Positions 10,551 through 20,531 of a stretch of DNA of 64,000 bases are shown here, piece by piece. A program made the position numbers and the translations under genes. Below the pieces are notes generated by a model. That model worked only from the letters and a program-made list of their open reading frames with translations, made no database searches and was not told the DNA's origin. Within the stretch, counting starts at the first letter, position 1. Every line of letters starts with the position of its first letter. Source of the stretch: Synechococcus sp. CB0101. GTDB taxonomy: Bacteria; Cyanobacteriota; Cyanobacteriia; PCC-6307; Cyanobiaceae. The stretch is taken from contig NZ_CP039373.1 of the NCBI RefSeq assembly GCF_000179235.2, forward strand, positions 1,395,860-1,459,859, given 5' to 3'.

Positions 10551-12683
10551 ATGACGCATAAACAACAAAGCGCTCGCATCCCCAATTCCAATCCCTGGGT
10601 CCGCCCAGATCAGAAGACATTCTTTCAACTTGACGACCTCATGCCAGAGGTTGCCAAGCAATACAAGCAGCTCCAGAAAGGGAAAGGAGCAGAGACCGAG
10701 GGCCTCAACCTCAGTGTCGACCTGGTACTGAATCGACGCAAGGTTGATGCCAAAGCCATTGAGAAAAGCGGCAAATACAGCTTCGACAAGTTTTACGACA
10801 CCGACAAACTCCTCGGACTCTCTTACCAGGAACTGCAGGCCTACACAAGCGAGCTATCCAACAAAGACCTGAATCAGCTTTATGGAGCAGACAGAAAGAG
10901 CATTCAATCCGTGGTTGAGTTCCTCAAACGCAGTGGCGCCACAAAGATCGACACATCAACAGCTCTACAACAGCGTACACTGGGCTTCGAGATCACATTA
11001 GAAAAATTTCTAAAAGCCTTCACCAACGGTAAACTGGAATTCAACTCTTCCATATCGAGTTTCGACTACATCAGCCGCGAAGGCACAGCCAAATCTTTCC
11101 TGAAAGCCCAAGGCGAAGGAGCGAAAGACTTTGCCGACGCTATTTTAGGCTTCACAATACGCGAGGCATCAAACCAGACCGACAACCACAACAAGAACAG
11201 CGGCATTGACGACACTAGCCAGATTGAAGCAGCTTATTTTCTACCTAGCGAGGTTGCAAAAGCCTACGATTTCCCCGGATTGACCGATGATCTTGCCGGC
11301 ACAGGAGCCCGCATTGGCTTAACCGGAACTGGAGGCAATCAGGCCATGCTGAACTGGCAGAACAGCTCGGCATTTAGAGAGCTGATGACTTTACAGGGAC
11401 GAAACCCAGATGAGGTCCCACAAATTCAGTCATTGAATCCTGAGATCCCAGACAGCGGGTACAGCCTCGAGCAAATGCTCGATGTCAGCGTTTTGACATC
11501 CATCGCACCAGGAGCACAGATCGTTGCATCAACCCAAAGTGCAGCCATCGACACCTACGCAAGTTATGCGTCCTTGATTTATCTCAAGGGAGACGAAGCC
11601 GTTGACGTCATCAGCTCATCAAAACAATTAGGAAGCGAAAACAACGACGGATCACAGGCACTGGATGAATTGTTCATGGATGCCGTCCTTCGTGGCATTC
11701 CGATCGTGATCGCCGCTGGCGACCGAGGTACAGCCAACCCAACTGGCGGACTGAGCGGACCGCTGAAACCCGCCATTGGCAGAGCACTACCCGATCAAAG
11801 CACCGGCAGCGCAGCAGTACTCAGCGTGGGCGGGACGGCTTTCAGCAGAGAATTTGTTACAGCAACAAACAATTCCAGCGATCCAGCATCTGTTTCATCT
11901 GCAAAAGACCAGAGCACCTGGAACGGGATTTTGACGGAGTCAAGATTTGCGCTGCCCCCAAATCAACCTGTCGCCTTTGCAGGAAATTTCTCAGCCGCAG
12001 ACTTTATAACCGGAAAAACCCAGTTTTTCTATGCAAAATCAGGACTGATTCAGGACCTCGGCTCCAGTGGGAGCTGGGACAAATCTTCGGGCTTGTACGA
12101 AGCGACCTACCAACGCGACAATCTCACAGGAGAGTGGATCGATACCTGGAGAAACTACCCAGACATTTCCATGCTTTCAGGGGGAAATGCTTCGACTAGC
12201 ATTGAGGATCAGCGATATTTCATGGCATACCTTGACGGAGATGACTATGGCATCATGGCAGCAAAAGGAACATCCGCCGCGGCCCCGCTGACTGCCGCCT
12301 TGCTGGCAATTACAGCTTCGAACCTAAGACAGAAGCACGGCGACAAAGCCAAGCTTGGCTTTGTTAATCCACTGCTTTACGAATTGTACAACTCATCATC
12401 GCGAGAACAAGTTTTCTTTGATGTTCCAGCCGGCTCCAACAACGCCAATGTTTATTCAACACCTGAGTCGCCTGAGGATTGGGAGGGGATCTATGTGGCG
12501 GTATTTGAGACAGATCCTGGCTACACGCTTTATCCTCTGAATGGCACCGGACCAAATGGAGAACTTGATCTCAGCCTCTCAGCCACTGGCGCAGGATTTG
12601 ACGCTGCCACCGGTTTAGGCAGCATCAACGGCACCGCTTTCATGCACCATCTACTGACCGCATACGCAAACCTCTTAGGCTGA
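10551..12683 (+). CDS. Sedolisin-family (S53) serine-carboxyl peptidase
   Basis: Sedolisins are acid-active peptidases with a Ser-Glu-Asp triad. The Glu and Asp are in SLEQMLD (about Glu307 and Asp311), the oxyanion Asp in IAAGDRGT (about Asp391), and the nucleophile in KGTSAAAP (about Ser575). A calcium-site segment GFDAATGLGSING lies near the C-terminus. The first 240 residues look like the activation pro-domain (RTLGFEITLEKFLKAF). No signal peptide is visible, so secretion, if it occurs, would use another route. The gene is clearly lower in GC than its neighbours and uses less biased codons, which suggests recent transfer. A 188-bp AT-richer gap precedes it. Confidence 0.85.
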   Translation: MTHKQQSARIPNSNPWVRPDQKTFFQLDDLMPEVAKQYKQLQKGKGAETEGLNLSVDLVLNRRKVDAKAIEKSGKYSFDKFYDTDKLLGLSYQELQAYTSELSNKDLNQLYGADRKSIQSVVEFLKRSGATKIDTSTALQQRTLGFEITLEKFLKAFTNGKLEFNSSISSFDYISREGTAKSFLKAQGEGAKDFADAILGFTIREASNQTDNHNKNSGIDDTSQIEAAYFLPSEVAKAYDFPGLTDDLAGTGARIGLTGTGGNQAMLNWQNSSAFRELMTLQGRNPDEVPQIQSLNPEIPDSGYSLEQMLDVSVLTSIAPGAQIVASTQSAAIDTYASYASLIYLKGDEAVDVISSSKQLGSENNDGSQALDELFMDAVLRGIPIVIAAGDRGTANPTGGLSGPLKPAIGRALPDQSTGSAAVLSVGGTAFSREFVTATNNSSDPASVSSAKDQSTWNGILTESRFALPPNQPVAFAGNFSAADFITGKTQFFYAKSGLIQDLGSSGSWDKSSGLYEATYQRDNLTGEWIDTWRNYPDISMLSGGNASTSIEDQRYFMAYLDGDDYGIMAAKGTSAAAPLTAALLAITASNLRQKHGDKAKLGFVNPLLYELYNSSSREQVFFDVPAGSNNANVYSTPESPEDWEGIYVAVFETDPGYTLYPLNGTGPNGELDLSLSATGAGFDAATGLGSINGTAFMHHLLTAYANLLG

Positions 12684-12737
12684 GTTTGAAGCTGATGCTC
12701 ATCAGCGCTGCGACAAGAGCCCGCCGTCCATACCCTG

Positions 12738-12917
12738 ATGGCCATGCAGCAACTTGCCATCCACCGTTGGATCAAAACCGAGTGCGGCCGTGCGAAATAC
12801 GCCGAGCTGGCAGCCATACCAGGCCCTTTGGCGCGGATGCGCCTGGGATGGTTCGTGCTGATCGCGGCGCTGCGCGATTGGCCGCTACCGGATCAAGCCG
12901 GCGGCTCCGACTCCTGA
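12738..12917 (+). CDS. Small conserved-looking hypothetical protein (59 residues)
   Basis: The frame runs from ATG at 12738 to TGA at 12917. The product starts MAMQQLAIHRWIKTECG, has the segment RAKYAELAAIPGPLARM, then a hydrophobic stretch RLGWFVLIAALRDWPL. This amphipathic pattern looks like real coding sequence rather than a shadow. It overlaps the convergent membrane protein gene by 25 bp. The function is unknown. Confidence 0.4.
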   Translation: MAMQQLAIHRWIKTECGRAKYAELAAIPGPLARMRLGWFVLIAALRDWPLPDQAGGSDS

Positions 12918-13606
12918 AGGGCCTTCCGGGCCGCCCGGCCCACCAGCCACACCACCGCCACCGTGGCAAGGATGCCGATGATGCGCAGCGCCCAGGTGGC
13001 GGGATCGGCCTGGCCGCTGAGCACGTCACCGAAGCGCGCCACGTCGCCGGCAAGAGCACCTAACCCACAAAACAGGATCGTGCCCGGCAATATTCCGATC
13101 AGCCCAATCGTGTAATCGCGCAGGCTCACCTCACTGAGGCCGTAGGCGAGGTTGAGCAACGAGAAGGGGAAAGCAGGCGACAGGCGGGTGAGCAGCACCA
13201 ACTTCAGACCCTCGCGGCTTACGGCGCGTTCCACCGCCTGCAGCTTCGGCAACGCAGCAAGGCGGCGCTGCGCCCACGCCCGCAGCCAGGTGCGACCCAG
13301 CAGAAACGCAGCTTCAGCCCCGAGGCACGCCCCCACAAACACAATCAAGCTGCCCCACCAGGTTCCGTAGAGCGCCCCGGCCAACATCGAGGCCCAAACC
13401 CCGGGCAGGAGCAGCGTGACCCAAAGGGCATAAAGGGGCACGAAAGCGATGGCACCAGCGGGAGACTGCAGCGCCGGGAGCAAGGCTTGGAAACCCTCCG
13501 TGAGGGATGCACCGTGGAAGGGCACTGGCTTTCGGATCTGTGGGGAAGGGTCGACGCTGACTTGAACAAACCCTCGAACTGACAGAAGCAGAGGTTGTGC
13601 ACACAA
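12893..13606 (-). CDS. TVP38/TMEM64 (SNARE-associated, VTT domain) membrane protein
   Basis: These DedA-related integral membrane proteins are thought to act in lipid scrambling or membrane homeostasis. The hallmark segment is present: GVWASMLAGALYGTWWG, GACLGAEAAFLLGR, and RLSPAFPFSLLNLAYGL followed by YTIGLIGILPGT. About five hydrophobic segments are visible. The length of 237 residues is typical. The 5' end overlaps the divergent plus-strand gene by 10 bp, so a downstream start such as the GTG near residue 16 is possible. Confidence 0.85.
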   Translation of the reverse strand: MCAQPLLLSVRGFVQVSVDPSPQIRKPVPFHGASLTEGFQALLPALQSPAGAIAFVPLYALWVTLLLPGVWASMLAGALYGTWWGSLIVFVGACLGAEAAFLLGRTWLRAWAQRRLAALPKLQAVERAVSREGLKLVLLTRLSPAFPFSLLNLAYGLSEVSLRDYTIGLIGILPGTILFCGLGALAGDVARFGDVLSGQADPATWALRIIGILATVAVVWLVGRAARKALQESEPPA

Positions 13607-15141
13607 TCCAATCAGATGCTTGCACTGCAGCCATGGCCGCCAGCTCCGACCTGCCGCTCAGTTCAACAGGAGCCGATCAGACCGCCAGCGCCAGCCCCTT
13701 ACACAGCTGGAGCGAACCCTGGTCGGTGGAGTTGCAACAACTGCAGCAACGCAGCGCGCGCTTCCCCACCCTGCAATCCTTCAGCGCCGCGCAGACCAAA
13801 TCCGGTGAGTGGGTGCTGATCGGCGGACGCACCAATGGCCTGCACAACTTCACCCCCGATGGCGAAGCCAATTTCCCGCCGTCGCATCAGAACGACCGCG
13901 TTTGGGTGTACGACCCGGTGAAGGAGCGCAGCTGGTCGCGGCCCCTGGCGAAATCGGGGCTCAGCGCCGGCAAACAGCTGTCGCTCTCCACCACCAACGC
14001 CCAACAGTTTCAGGAGGGGAGTGTTCTCTACCGCGTGGGGGGCTACGTGTTCGATGAGAGCACTCGGAGCTTTTCCACCCGCAACCGCCTCTCGGCGATC
14101 CAGGTCGACGACCTGGCCGCCTGGGTGAAGAAAGACACCAAGCGCCTTCCCAAACACAGCGTGCTCTCGACGGCGGGAGAGGCCCTGGAGGTGAATGGGC
14201 AGAACACCCACCTCTTTGCTGTCACCGGCGGAGAAATGCTGAAGGGGAGAAAGGAGCACCAGGCGCAGCTGATCTTCGGGCAGGACTTCTCCGGCGGCTA
14301 TGTGCCAGGCAGCAACGGGCTCTACACCGAGCAAGTGCGCAACTTCGACATCCGCTACAAGCCCGAGAAGGGCAAGCTCGGTTACCGGCTCAACAGCCTC
14401 TCCACACCCGTGGAGAGCGCCTACCACCGGCGTGATCTGAATGTGGTCACCCAACTGAAGCGCAATAGCCAGGGTGAGCTAATCCCCCATGGCGCGGCGC
14501 TCGGCGGCGTGTTCTATGGCGGTGTGGGCGTATGGACCGTGCCCGTTCAGATCGACCTGATCACGGGCCAGCCCACCATGGCCAACCCGGACGATCCCGA
14601 CACCTTCCGGCAGGGGATTAATCAATACACCGCCGCCAATCTCGGGCTCTATTCCAGTCGCGAAGACAGCCAAACCAGCCTGATCTTCGGAGGTATCTCG
14701 GCCATCACGATCGATCCGAACGGCCAGCCCTACTACGTGAATCGAGATAACAGTCCAGACCAGGCGCCCCCAGTCCCATTCACCTCCCAGATCGCAGCGA
14801 TCAAGCGGAGCGGAGACAACAGCTGGAGCAAATCACTGGCCGGCAGCTTCCCCAATCTTGAAAATGCGGCCGGAGAACCGCTCAGCTACGGCGCATCCTC
14901 GGTGTTCATCCCCCTGGGGCCTGGCCAGGATCAACGGGTGCGCTATCTGGCCGAGGGTGTGCTCGACCTCGACCGTTTGCAACGGCGCACCCAACCGGGC
15001 GAATCGGTGCTGGTGGGCTACGTGGTGGGCGGCATCGAAGCGCAGGTGGCGAACGATTTCAGCGATCTCAGCACCTATGGCAGCACCACGTACTCCGTGG
15101 CCTCGGGCGAGATCTTCAAGGTGATGATCACGCCCAACTGA
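13597..15141 (+). CDS. Kelch-like beta-propeller protein of unknown function
   Basis: No family is recognised with certainty. The sequence contains repeated propeller-like elements: WVLIGGRTNGLHNF, VWVYDPVKERSW, VLYRVGGYVFD, LFAVTGGEML and TSLIFGGISA, each ending in a small-Gly-Gly turn as in Kelch blades. There is no signal peptide, transmembrane helix or catalytic motif. An ATG at 13633 is the more likely start because the first 12 residues overlap the divergent gene. Kelch-like sheets usually bind partners or carbohydrates; the role here is open. Confidence 0.6.
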   Translation: MHTIQSDACTAAMAASSDLPLSSTGADQTASASPLHSWSEPWSVELQQLQQRSARFPTLQSFSAAQTKSGEWVLIGGRTNGLHNFTPDGEANFPPSHQNDRVWVYDPVKERSWSRPLAKSGLSAGKQLSLSTTNAQQFQEGSVLYRVGGYVFDESTRSFSTRNRLSAIQVDDLAAWVKKDTKRLPKHSVLSTAGEALEVNGQNTHLFAVTGGEMLKGRKEHQAQLIFGQDFSGGYVPGSNGLYTEQVRNFDIRYKPEKGKLGYRLNSLSTPVESAYHRRDLNVVTQLKRNSQGELIPHGAALGGVFYGGVGVWTVPVQIDLITGQPTMANPDDPDTFRQGINQYTAANLGLYSSREDSQTSLIFGGISAITIDPNGQPYYVNRDNSPDQAPPVPFTSQIAAIKRSGDNSWSKSLAGSFPNLENAAGEPLSYGASSVFIPLGPGQDQRVRYLAEGVLDLDRLQRRTQPGESVLVGYVVGGIEAQVANDFSDLSTYGSTTYSVASGEIFKVMITPN

Positions 15142-15148
15142 GCTGGTC

Positions 15149-17965
15149 TTAGCCCAGATCCGCCAAGCGCTTGCGGGCCAACTCCGCCTGGGCCTCGGCT
15201 TCGGCCAGGTTGGCCTTGCACTCGGCCACCACCTCCGGCGGAGCTTTATCCGCAAAGTTGGGGTTGGCGAGGCGGCCGGCCAGGCCCTTGATCTCCTTGT
15301 CGGCCTTGGCGATGTCTTTTTCAAGGCGGGCGCGCAGGGCCTCGAGATCCACCAGGCCTTCGATCGGCAGGAGCACCTGCAGCTCGCCGCTCACGCCGGC
15401 CAGGGCCTTGGTGGCGGGATTGGCCTCCGCCGCGGCCGGATCGAGCACCTCCACCCGCTCCGCGCGGGTGAGGGCGCTGATGTCGGCAGTGGCGGCGCTG
15501 AGCACCCCAGCCAGCGCGCTGCGCCCCGTGACGAAGCGCACCGGCACGCTCTGGCTGGGCTTGAGGCCTGCCACGGCCCGCAGGTTGCGCACCACGCGGA
15601 TCGCTTCGATCAAATCGGCGAACGACGCCTCGAGGTCGTCGTTGAGGGCGGCTTCATCGAGTTGCGGCCAGGGCTGCAGGGCGAGGAACGTCTCCTCACC
15701 GGCACCGGTGAGGCCATGCCAGAGCTCCTCGGTGAGGTGCGGCATCAGCGGCTGGAGCATCACCAGCAACTCGTTGAGCGCCTTGGCCAACACCTGGCGG
15801 GCGGTGCGCTGATCGGCCAGCGCCGCCTCGCGGGCAGCGCCATCGAGATCAGCCGGCACCTGCAAGCGCCGCTTGATCAGCTCCACATACCAATCGCACA
15901 CCTCGTTCCAGGCGAACTCATACAGACCCTTCGCGGCTTCGCCGAGGCCATAGTTGCCGTAACGCTCGGCTGTTTCGCGGTTCACCCGCGCCAGGCGGGA
16001 GAGGATCCAACGATCGGCCAACTGCAGCGCGGCGGGATCCGGTTCCCCCAGGCTCGCCGGCGTTTCGCCATCGAGGTTCATCAGCGCAAAGCGCGTGACG
16101 TTCCACAGCTTGTTGGCGAAATTGCGGGAGGCCTCCACCGTGGCGGAGGTGTCGGACTTGCGGTCGTAGTCGAGGCGGATGTCTTGACCGGCGCCGGCCA
16201 CCTCGCGCACCAGGGCAAAGCGCAGGGCATCGGCGCCGTAGCGATCGATCAGCAGCAGCGGATCGATGCCATTGCCCGCCGATTTGCTCATCTTGCGGTT
16301 GTTTTCATCGCGCACCAGGCCGTGGATGTACACGTCCTGGAAGGGCATCTGGCCGGTGAAGGCGCCGGCCATCATCGTCATCCGGGCCACCCAGAAAAAG
16401 ATGATGTCGAAGCCCGTGACCAGCACGCTGGTGGGGTACCAGCGCTGCAGATCGGCGGCCTCAGCGTTGGGCCAACCCAGGGTGGAGAAGGGCCAGAGGC
16501 CGCTGGAGAACCAGGTGTCGAGCGCGTCGGGATCCTGCTCAAGAACCACCGGATGGGCATGGGTTCCGCCGCTGAATTGGGCTTCGGCCTTCTGGCGGGC
16601 TTCCGCTTCGTTGCGGGCCACCACGTAGGGCGTGGTGTCGGTGATGGCGCCGCCGGTTTCACTCACCACAAACCAGGCCGGGATGCGGTGACCCCACCAG
16701 AGCTGGCGGGAGATGCACCAGTCGCGGATGTCGGTGAGCCAGTCGCGATAGACCTTGCTCCAACGCTCCGGCACGAAGCGCGGATCGGCGTTTTCCAGAG
16801 CCTCGCGGCAGCGGGCCGCCAGGGGCTCGGTCTTCACGAACCACTGGGTAGAGAGAAGGGGCTCCACCGGCACCTTGCCGCGATCGGAGAAGGGCACGCT
16901 GTGGCGGTAGTCCTCCACTTTCACCAGGAAGCCTTCGTTCTCCATCGCCGCGACGACGGCCTTGCGGGCTTCAAAACGATCGAGCCCTTGGAAGCGGCCG
17001 GCGGCTTCGTTCATCGAGCCTTCTTTGGCCATCACCGTGATCAGCGGCAGGTTGTGGCGCTGACCGATGGCGAAGTCGTTGGGGTCATGAGCGGGGGTCA
17101 CCTTCACGCAGCCGGTGCCGAACTCCGCATCGACGTGGTCATCGGCCACGATCGGGATCTCGCGGCCCACCAGGGGCAGGGTGAGGGTCTGGCCCACCAG
17201 GGCGGCGTAGCGCGGATCCTTGGGGTTCACCGCCACGGCTGTATCGCCCAGCAGGGTTTCGGGGCGGGTGGTGGCCACTTCGAGATGGGTGCGGCCATCA
17301 GCAGCCGGTCCAGCTGTGAGCGGATAGCGGAAGTGCCAGAGGTGGCCATCCACCTCCTTCATCTCCACCTCCAGATCACTCACCGCGGAGCCGGAAGCGG
17401 GGCACCAGTTCACCAGGTATTCACCCCGGTAGATCAACCCCTGCTCATGCAGCCGGTTGAAGGCCTCGATCACGGCCTCGCTGCAGCCGGCGTCGAGGGT
17501 GAAGCGCTCCCGCTGCCAGTCGACGGAATACCCCAGCCGGCGCAGCTGGCCCACGATCGTGCCGCCGCTCTGGGCTTTCCATTCCCAGGCCTTCTCGAGG
17601 AACGCCTCACGGCCCAAATCTTCTTTGCGCTTGCCGTCAGCCTTGAGCTGCTTTTCGAGGATCGTCTGCACGGCGATCGAAGCGTGATCGGTGCCGGGCA
17701 GGCAGAGCACGTTCTTGCCGCGCAGGCGCTGGAAGCGCACGATCGTGTCGATCAGGGCCGTGTTGAAGGCGTGCCCCATGTGGAGGCTGCCGGTCACGTT
17801 CGGCGGCGGGATCACCACCGAGAACGGTTCGCCAGGGGCGCTGGGATCCGGGTGAAAGGCGCCGCTGGTTTCCCAGGCCTGCTGCCAGCGCGCTTCGGTG
17901 CCCACCGGGTCGTAGGTCTTGGGCAGAGCGTCGGTCACGGCAGCGGCAGCAGGCATTCGGACCAT
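15149..17965 (-). CDS. valS: Valine-tRNA ligase
   Basis: ValS charges tRNA-Val and edits mischarged threonine. The HIGH-type motif appears as [14 protein letters not shown] near residue 55 and the KMSKS motif as [14 protein letters not shown] near residue 560. The CP1 editing domain lies between them ([15 protein letters not shown]). The C-terminal coiled-coil arm ([19 protein letters not shown]) is typical of ValS. The 938-residue length is normal. It shares a short divergent region with the downstream plus-strand lipoprotein gene. Confidence 0.97.
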   Translation of the reverse strand: MVRMPAAAAVTDALPKTYDPVGTEARWQQAWETSGAFHPDPSAPGEPFSVVIPPPNVTGSLHMGHAFNTALIDTIVRFQRLRGKNVLCLPGTDHASIAVQTILEKQLKADGKRKEDLGREAFLEKAWEWKAQSGGTIVGQLRRLGYSVDWQRERFTLDAGCSEAVIEAFNRLHEQGLIYRGEYLVNWCPASGSAVSDLEVEMKEVDGHLWHFRYPLTAGPAADGRTHLEVATTRPETLLGDTAVAVNPKDPRYAALVGQTLTLPLVGREIPIVADDHVDAEFGTGCVKVTPAHDPNDFAIGQRHNLPLITVMAKEGSMNEAAGRFQGLDRFEARKAVVAAMENEGFLVKVEDYRHSVPFSDRGKVPVEPLLSTQWFVKTEPLAARCREALENADPRFVPERWSKVYRDWLTDIRDWCISRQLWWGHRIPAWFVVSETGGAITDTTPYVVARNEAEARQKAEAQFSGGTHAHPVVLEQDPDALDTWFSSGLWPFSTLGWPNAEAADLQRWYPTSVLVTGFDIIFFWVARMTMMAGAFTGQMPFQDVYIHGLVRDENNRKMSKSAGNGIDPLLLIDRYGADALRFALVREVAGAGQDIRLDYDRKSDTSATVEASRNFANKLWNVTRFALMNLDGETPASLGEPDPAALQLADRWILSRLARVNRETAERYGNYGLGEAAKGLYEFAWNEVCDWYVELIKRRLQVPADLDGAAREAALADQRTARQVLAKALNELLVMLQPLMPHLTEELWHGLTGAGEETFLALQPWPQLDEAALNDDLEASFADLIEAIRVVRNLRAVAGLKPSQSVPVRFVTGRSALAGVLSAATADISALTRAERVEVLDPAAAEANPATKALAGVSGELQVLLPIEGLVDLEALRARLEKDIAKADKEIKGLAGRLANPNFADKAPPEVVAECKANLAEAEAQAELARKRLADLG

Positions 17966-18060
17966 GCTCGCAAAACGGCGCCAGAGCCGGGATGATGGAC
18001 TCAGTTCCTATGGCCATGGTTCCTATCCCAGGGTCTACGCGACGGCCCCATACGCGCCGG

Positions 18061-19278
18061 ATGCTGCTGTCCAGCCTGCTGTGCGTTCTCAGCCTCAGCG
18101 GCTGTTCAGGCCGGCTTGAACTGCCACAAGTGGTGTACCTGGCGATCGGCGTCAATGCTGACCAGAGCATCGATGCCGACCTGCTGGGCGACTTTCAGGA
18201 GCGACTTAACGGCCTTGAATCGGGTTACCGGCAGATCCACCCCAACACACGGTTTCAATTCAGCGTTTACCCCGATGAACGCATCGATGATGCAGTCCGC
18301 CGGCGCACCAACGCTGGTCTCGGCCCCGATCTGTTGTTTATTAATGGCGACACAGCTCGCTATTTGCTCGAGCAGGGACTGATCGATCCCTTCCCAGCCA
18401 ATCGAGCTCTGGAAAATCTCTTTAGCGCGTATGACCTGAATCGGATGCGCACCGCCAGCGGCCAGCTGGCTGGCTTACCGATCGTGGTGCAGCCGCAAGT
18501 GGCGTGCTTCAACCGCCAGCGCCTCTCCACACCACCTAGCACCCTCTCAGAGCTACTGAAAACCAGCGCCAAAGGCCACAGCATTGGACTCAGCGTTGAG
18601 CTCAACACTCTGCTCTGGACGGCAGGAAGCATGGGCACAATCGAAGCGTTGAATCGCGCTGCAGCCGGAACACCCCCAAGTGCCGAAGAGCGCCAACAGA
18701 TCTCCAAGTGGCTTCGTTGGCTGCAAAACGCCAGCGATCAGCAACGGGTGAGCTTTTTCGGAGGGCAGCTTGCCTTACAGAACGAATTCGGCGCCGGGCG
18801 GCTCGATTGGATCACCTGCTCCAGCATGAGCCTTCCGAAGCTGCGAAAGAGCCTGGGACAAGCGCTTGGTGTTGCCAGCCTGCCCAGCGGCCCTGGAGGT
18901 CTCGCCAGCCCCATCAACCGCCTGCGGGTGATGGCCTTGGGGCGCAGCTCCAGCCGGGAAGGTCGTCAGCGCGCCCTTTCCTTCAGTCGCTTCAGCGTGA
19001 ACCCCCTGGTGCAGCGCAGCCTCACCCTCGGATCGCAGACGCTGCTTCCCGCCAATCGCTTTGTGAAGGTGCCGATACGCAGCTCTCGAGCGCTGCAAGC
19101 CATGGCGGACTCCCAGGAGGGGGGGCAACAGGTCGCCCCATTGATCGGTCTGATCCCCGACGACGATCCGCGGTTGGCAGCCGCCCAGGGACTGATTACC
19201 CAGTTGGTGTTTGGCGAAATCAGCCCCGAGAGCGCTGCTGACGCCTTCATCGCGCTCTTCCAAAGGCGGCAACGATGA
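18061..19278 (+). CDS. Extracellular solute-binding lipoprotein (family 1 type)
   Basis: The protein resembles periplasmic sugar-type ABC substrate-binding proteins. It has a lipoprotein signal, MLLSSLLCVLSLSGC, whose Cys would be lipidated. Two-lobed binding-protein features follow: GPDLLFINGDTARYLLEQGLIDP and AGLPIVVQPQVACFN. The frame is open from 17992, but the ATG at 18061 directly precedes the signal peptide and is preferred. The stop codon overlaps the start of the mechanosensitive channel gene (ATGA). No permease or ATPase gene is nearby, so it is an orphan binding protein. Confidence 0.7.
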   Translation: MLLSSLLCVLSLSGCSGRLELPQVVYLAIGVNADQSIDADLLGDFQERLNGLESGYRQIHPNTRFQFSVYPDERIDDAVRRRTNAGLGPDLLFINGDTARYLLEQGLIDPFPANRALENLFSAYDLNRMRTASGQLAGLPIVVQPQVACFNRQRLSTPPSTLSELLKTSAKGHSIGLSVELNTLLWTAGSMGTIEALNRAAAGTPPSAEERQQISKWLRWLQNASDQQRVSFFGGQLALQNEFGAGRLDWITCSSMSLPKLRKSLGQALGVASLPSGPGGLASPINRLRVMALGRSSSREGRQRALSFSRFSVNPLVQRSLTLGSQTLLPANRFVKVPIRSSRALQAMADSQEGGQQVAPLIGLIPDDDPRLAAAQGLITQLVFGEISPESAADAFIALFQRRQR

Positions 19279-20531
19279 AGCAACTCATCCTCGAAGTTCT
19301 GGGCTGGCTGGGCTATCTGGAGCGCCACTCTGTGGTGGTTCAGCTGGTGTTGGTGGCGCTCTGCGTGATCGGAACACGCCTGGCTCGGCGCCACAGGCTT
19401 CTGCGGCGATGGCCTACCGCCGGCTACGTGCCCTTAGGTCTGGTGCTACTGGGACTGAGCAGCCTTGCGCTGATTAGCGCAAAGCAGCCGGCCGGACTAG
19501 CCCTCCTACTCGGCCTGCTCTGGTTGATTTGGTATGGCCTCCATCTGCTCCATTACCAGTTGCTGCATTGGCTGCCCCCTGCGCGCGCCCACCAGCTTGA
19601 AAGCCGCTTGCTGCGGCCGACCTTTCTGCTGCTCGCTGCCATGGCACTGATCAGCGAAGTGGACAGTCTCAACGATCTCGCTGTAGCTCAATTGGGTGAG
19701 CTATTCGGCGTGGAAATCAAAGCCGGCAAGCTGTTTCACGCTCTGGTGATGATCTATCTCGTGGTGGTGGGTTGCGGGCCGCCCGCAGCTGGCTTGGCCT
19801 GGCTGGTGCAGCGGGCTGTGGGCATGAGCGAAGGCAGCCGCAAAGCGATGGAGCTGATGCTGCGTTATGCGGTTGTGGCCATTGGCCTGGTGGCCGTGGG
19901 CGTGCATTTGGGCCTGAACACAACGGCCCTGATTGCGGTAGCCGGTGGCTTGTCGGTGGGCCTGGGCTTTGGCATCAAGGAGGTGTTCTCCAACTTCGTG
20001 AGCGGCCTCTGGTTGCTCTTCGAGGGCTCCGTGCGCCCCGGGGAAGTTCTGATGCTCGATGGGGATCCCTGTGAGGTGCGCCGCCTGGGGCTGCGGGCCA
20101 CATTGCTGTGGCGCGACCGAGACAACGCCGAACTACTGATCCCCAATCAGACCTTCTTCACCGAGGCCGCCACCACCTACACCGCCAGCGATCGGATGCG
20201 CCGCAGCCAAGTGAGCATTGGCGCGGCCTATCACCACGATCCATCTGAGGTGATCGCCCTACTGGAAACCACAGCCCGCCAAGTAGCCCGAGTGTTGCCC
20301 GAGCCAGCGCCCAAAGCGCTGATGCTCAGCTACGGCGATTACGAGATCAACTACGCCCTGCGCTTCTGGATCTCCAATCCGATGGACAATGTTGGAATCT
20401 GCAGCGAAGTGAACCAGGCCATCTGGCAAGCCTTCAAAGAGAACAAGATTGAAATCCCATTCCCACAACAAGTGGAATATTCGATGCATTGGCCTCCCGA
20501 GCAGCATCGCACCAATAGCCGGCTTCCCTAA
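19275..20531 (+). CDS. Small-conductance mechanosensitive channel, MscS family
   Basis: MscS channels release solutes on membrane tension. Several hydrophobic segments precede the pore-lining TM3-like stretch LIAVAGGLSVGLGFGIKEVF and the conserved NFVSGLWLLFEGSVRPGE that starts the beta domain. A cytoplasmic beta/alpha domain follows (NAELLIPNQTFFTEAATTYT). At 418 residues it has extra N-terminal helices compared with E. coli MscS. Its start overlaps the stop of the solute-binding lipoprotein by four bases, so the two are translationally coupled. Confidence 0.85.
   Translation: MKQLILEVLGWLGYLERHSVVVQLVLVALCVIGTRLARRHRLLRRWPTAGYVPLGLVLLGLSSLALISAKQPAGLALLLGLLWLIWYGLHLLHYQLLHWLPPARAHQLESRLLRPTFLLLAAMALISEVDSLNDLAVAQLGELFGVEIKAGKLFHALVMIYLVVVGCGPPAAGLAWLVQRAVGMSEGSRKAMELMLRYAVVAIGLVAVGVHLGLNTTALIAVAGGLSVGLGFGIKEVFSNFVSGLWLLFEGSVRPGEVLMLDGDPCEVRRLGLRATLLWRDRDNAELLIPNQTFFTEAATTYTASDRMRRSQVSIGAAYHHDPSEVIALLETTARQVARVLPEPAPKALMLSYGDYEINYALRFWISNPMDNVGICSEVNQAIWQAFKENKIEIPFPQQVEYSMHWPPEQHRTNSRLP

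Noticed and set aside
15662-17995. Long plus-strand open frame (777 codons) across valS
   Set aside because: It is antisense to a complete valS in high-GC DNA, has no recognisable domain and is rich in His, Gly and Ala as expected of a shadow frame.
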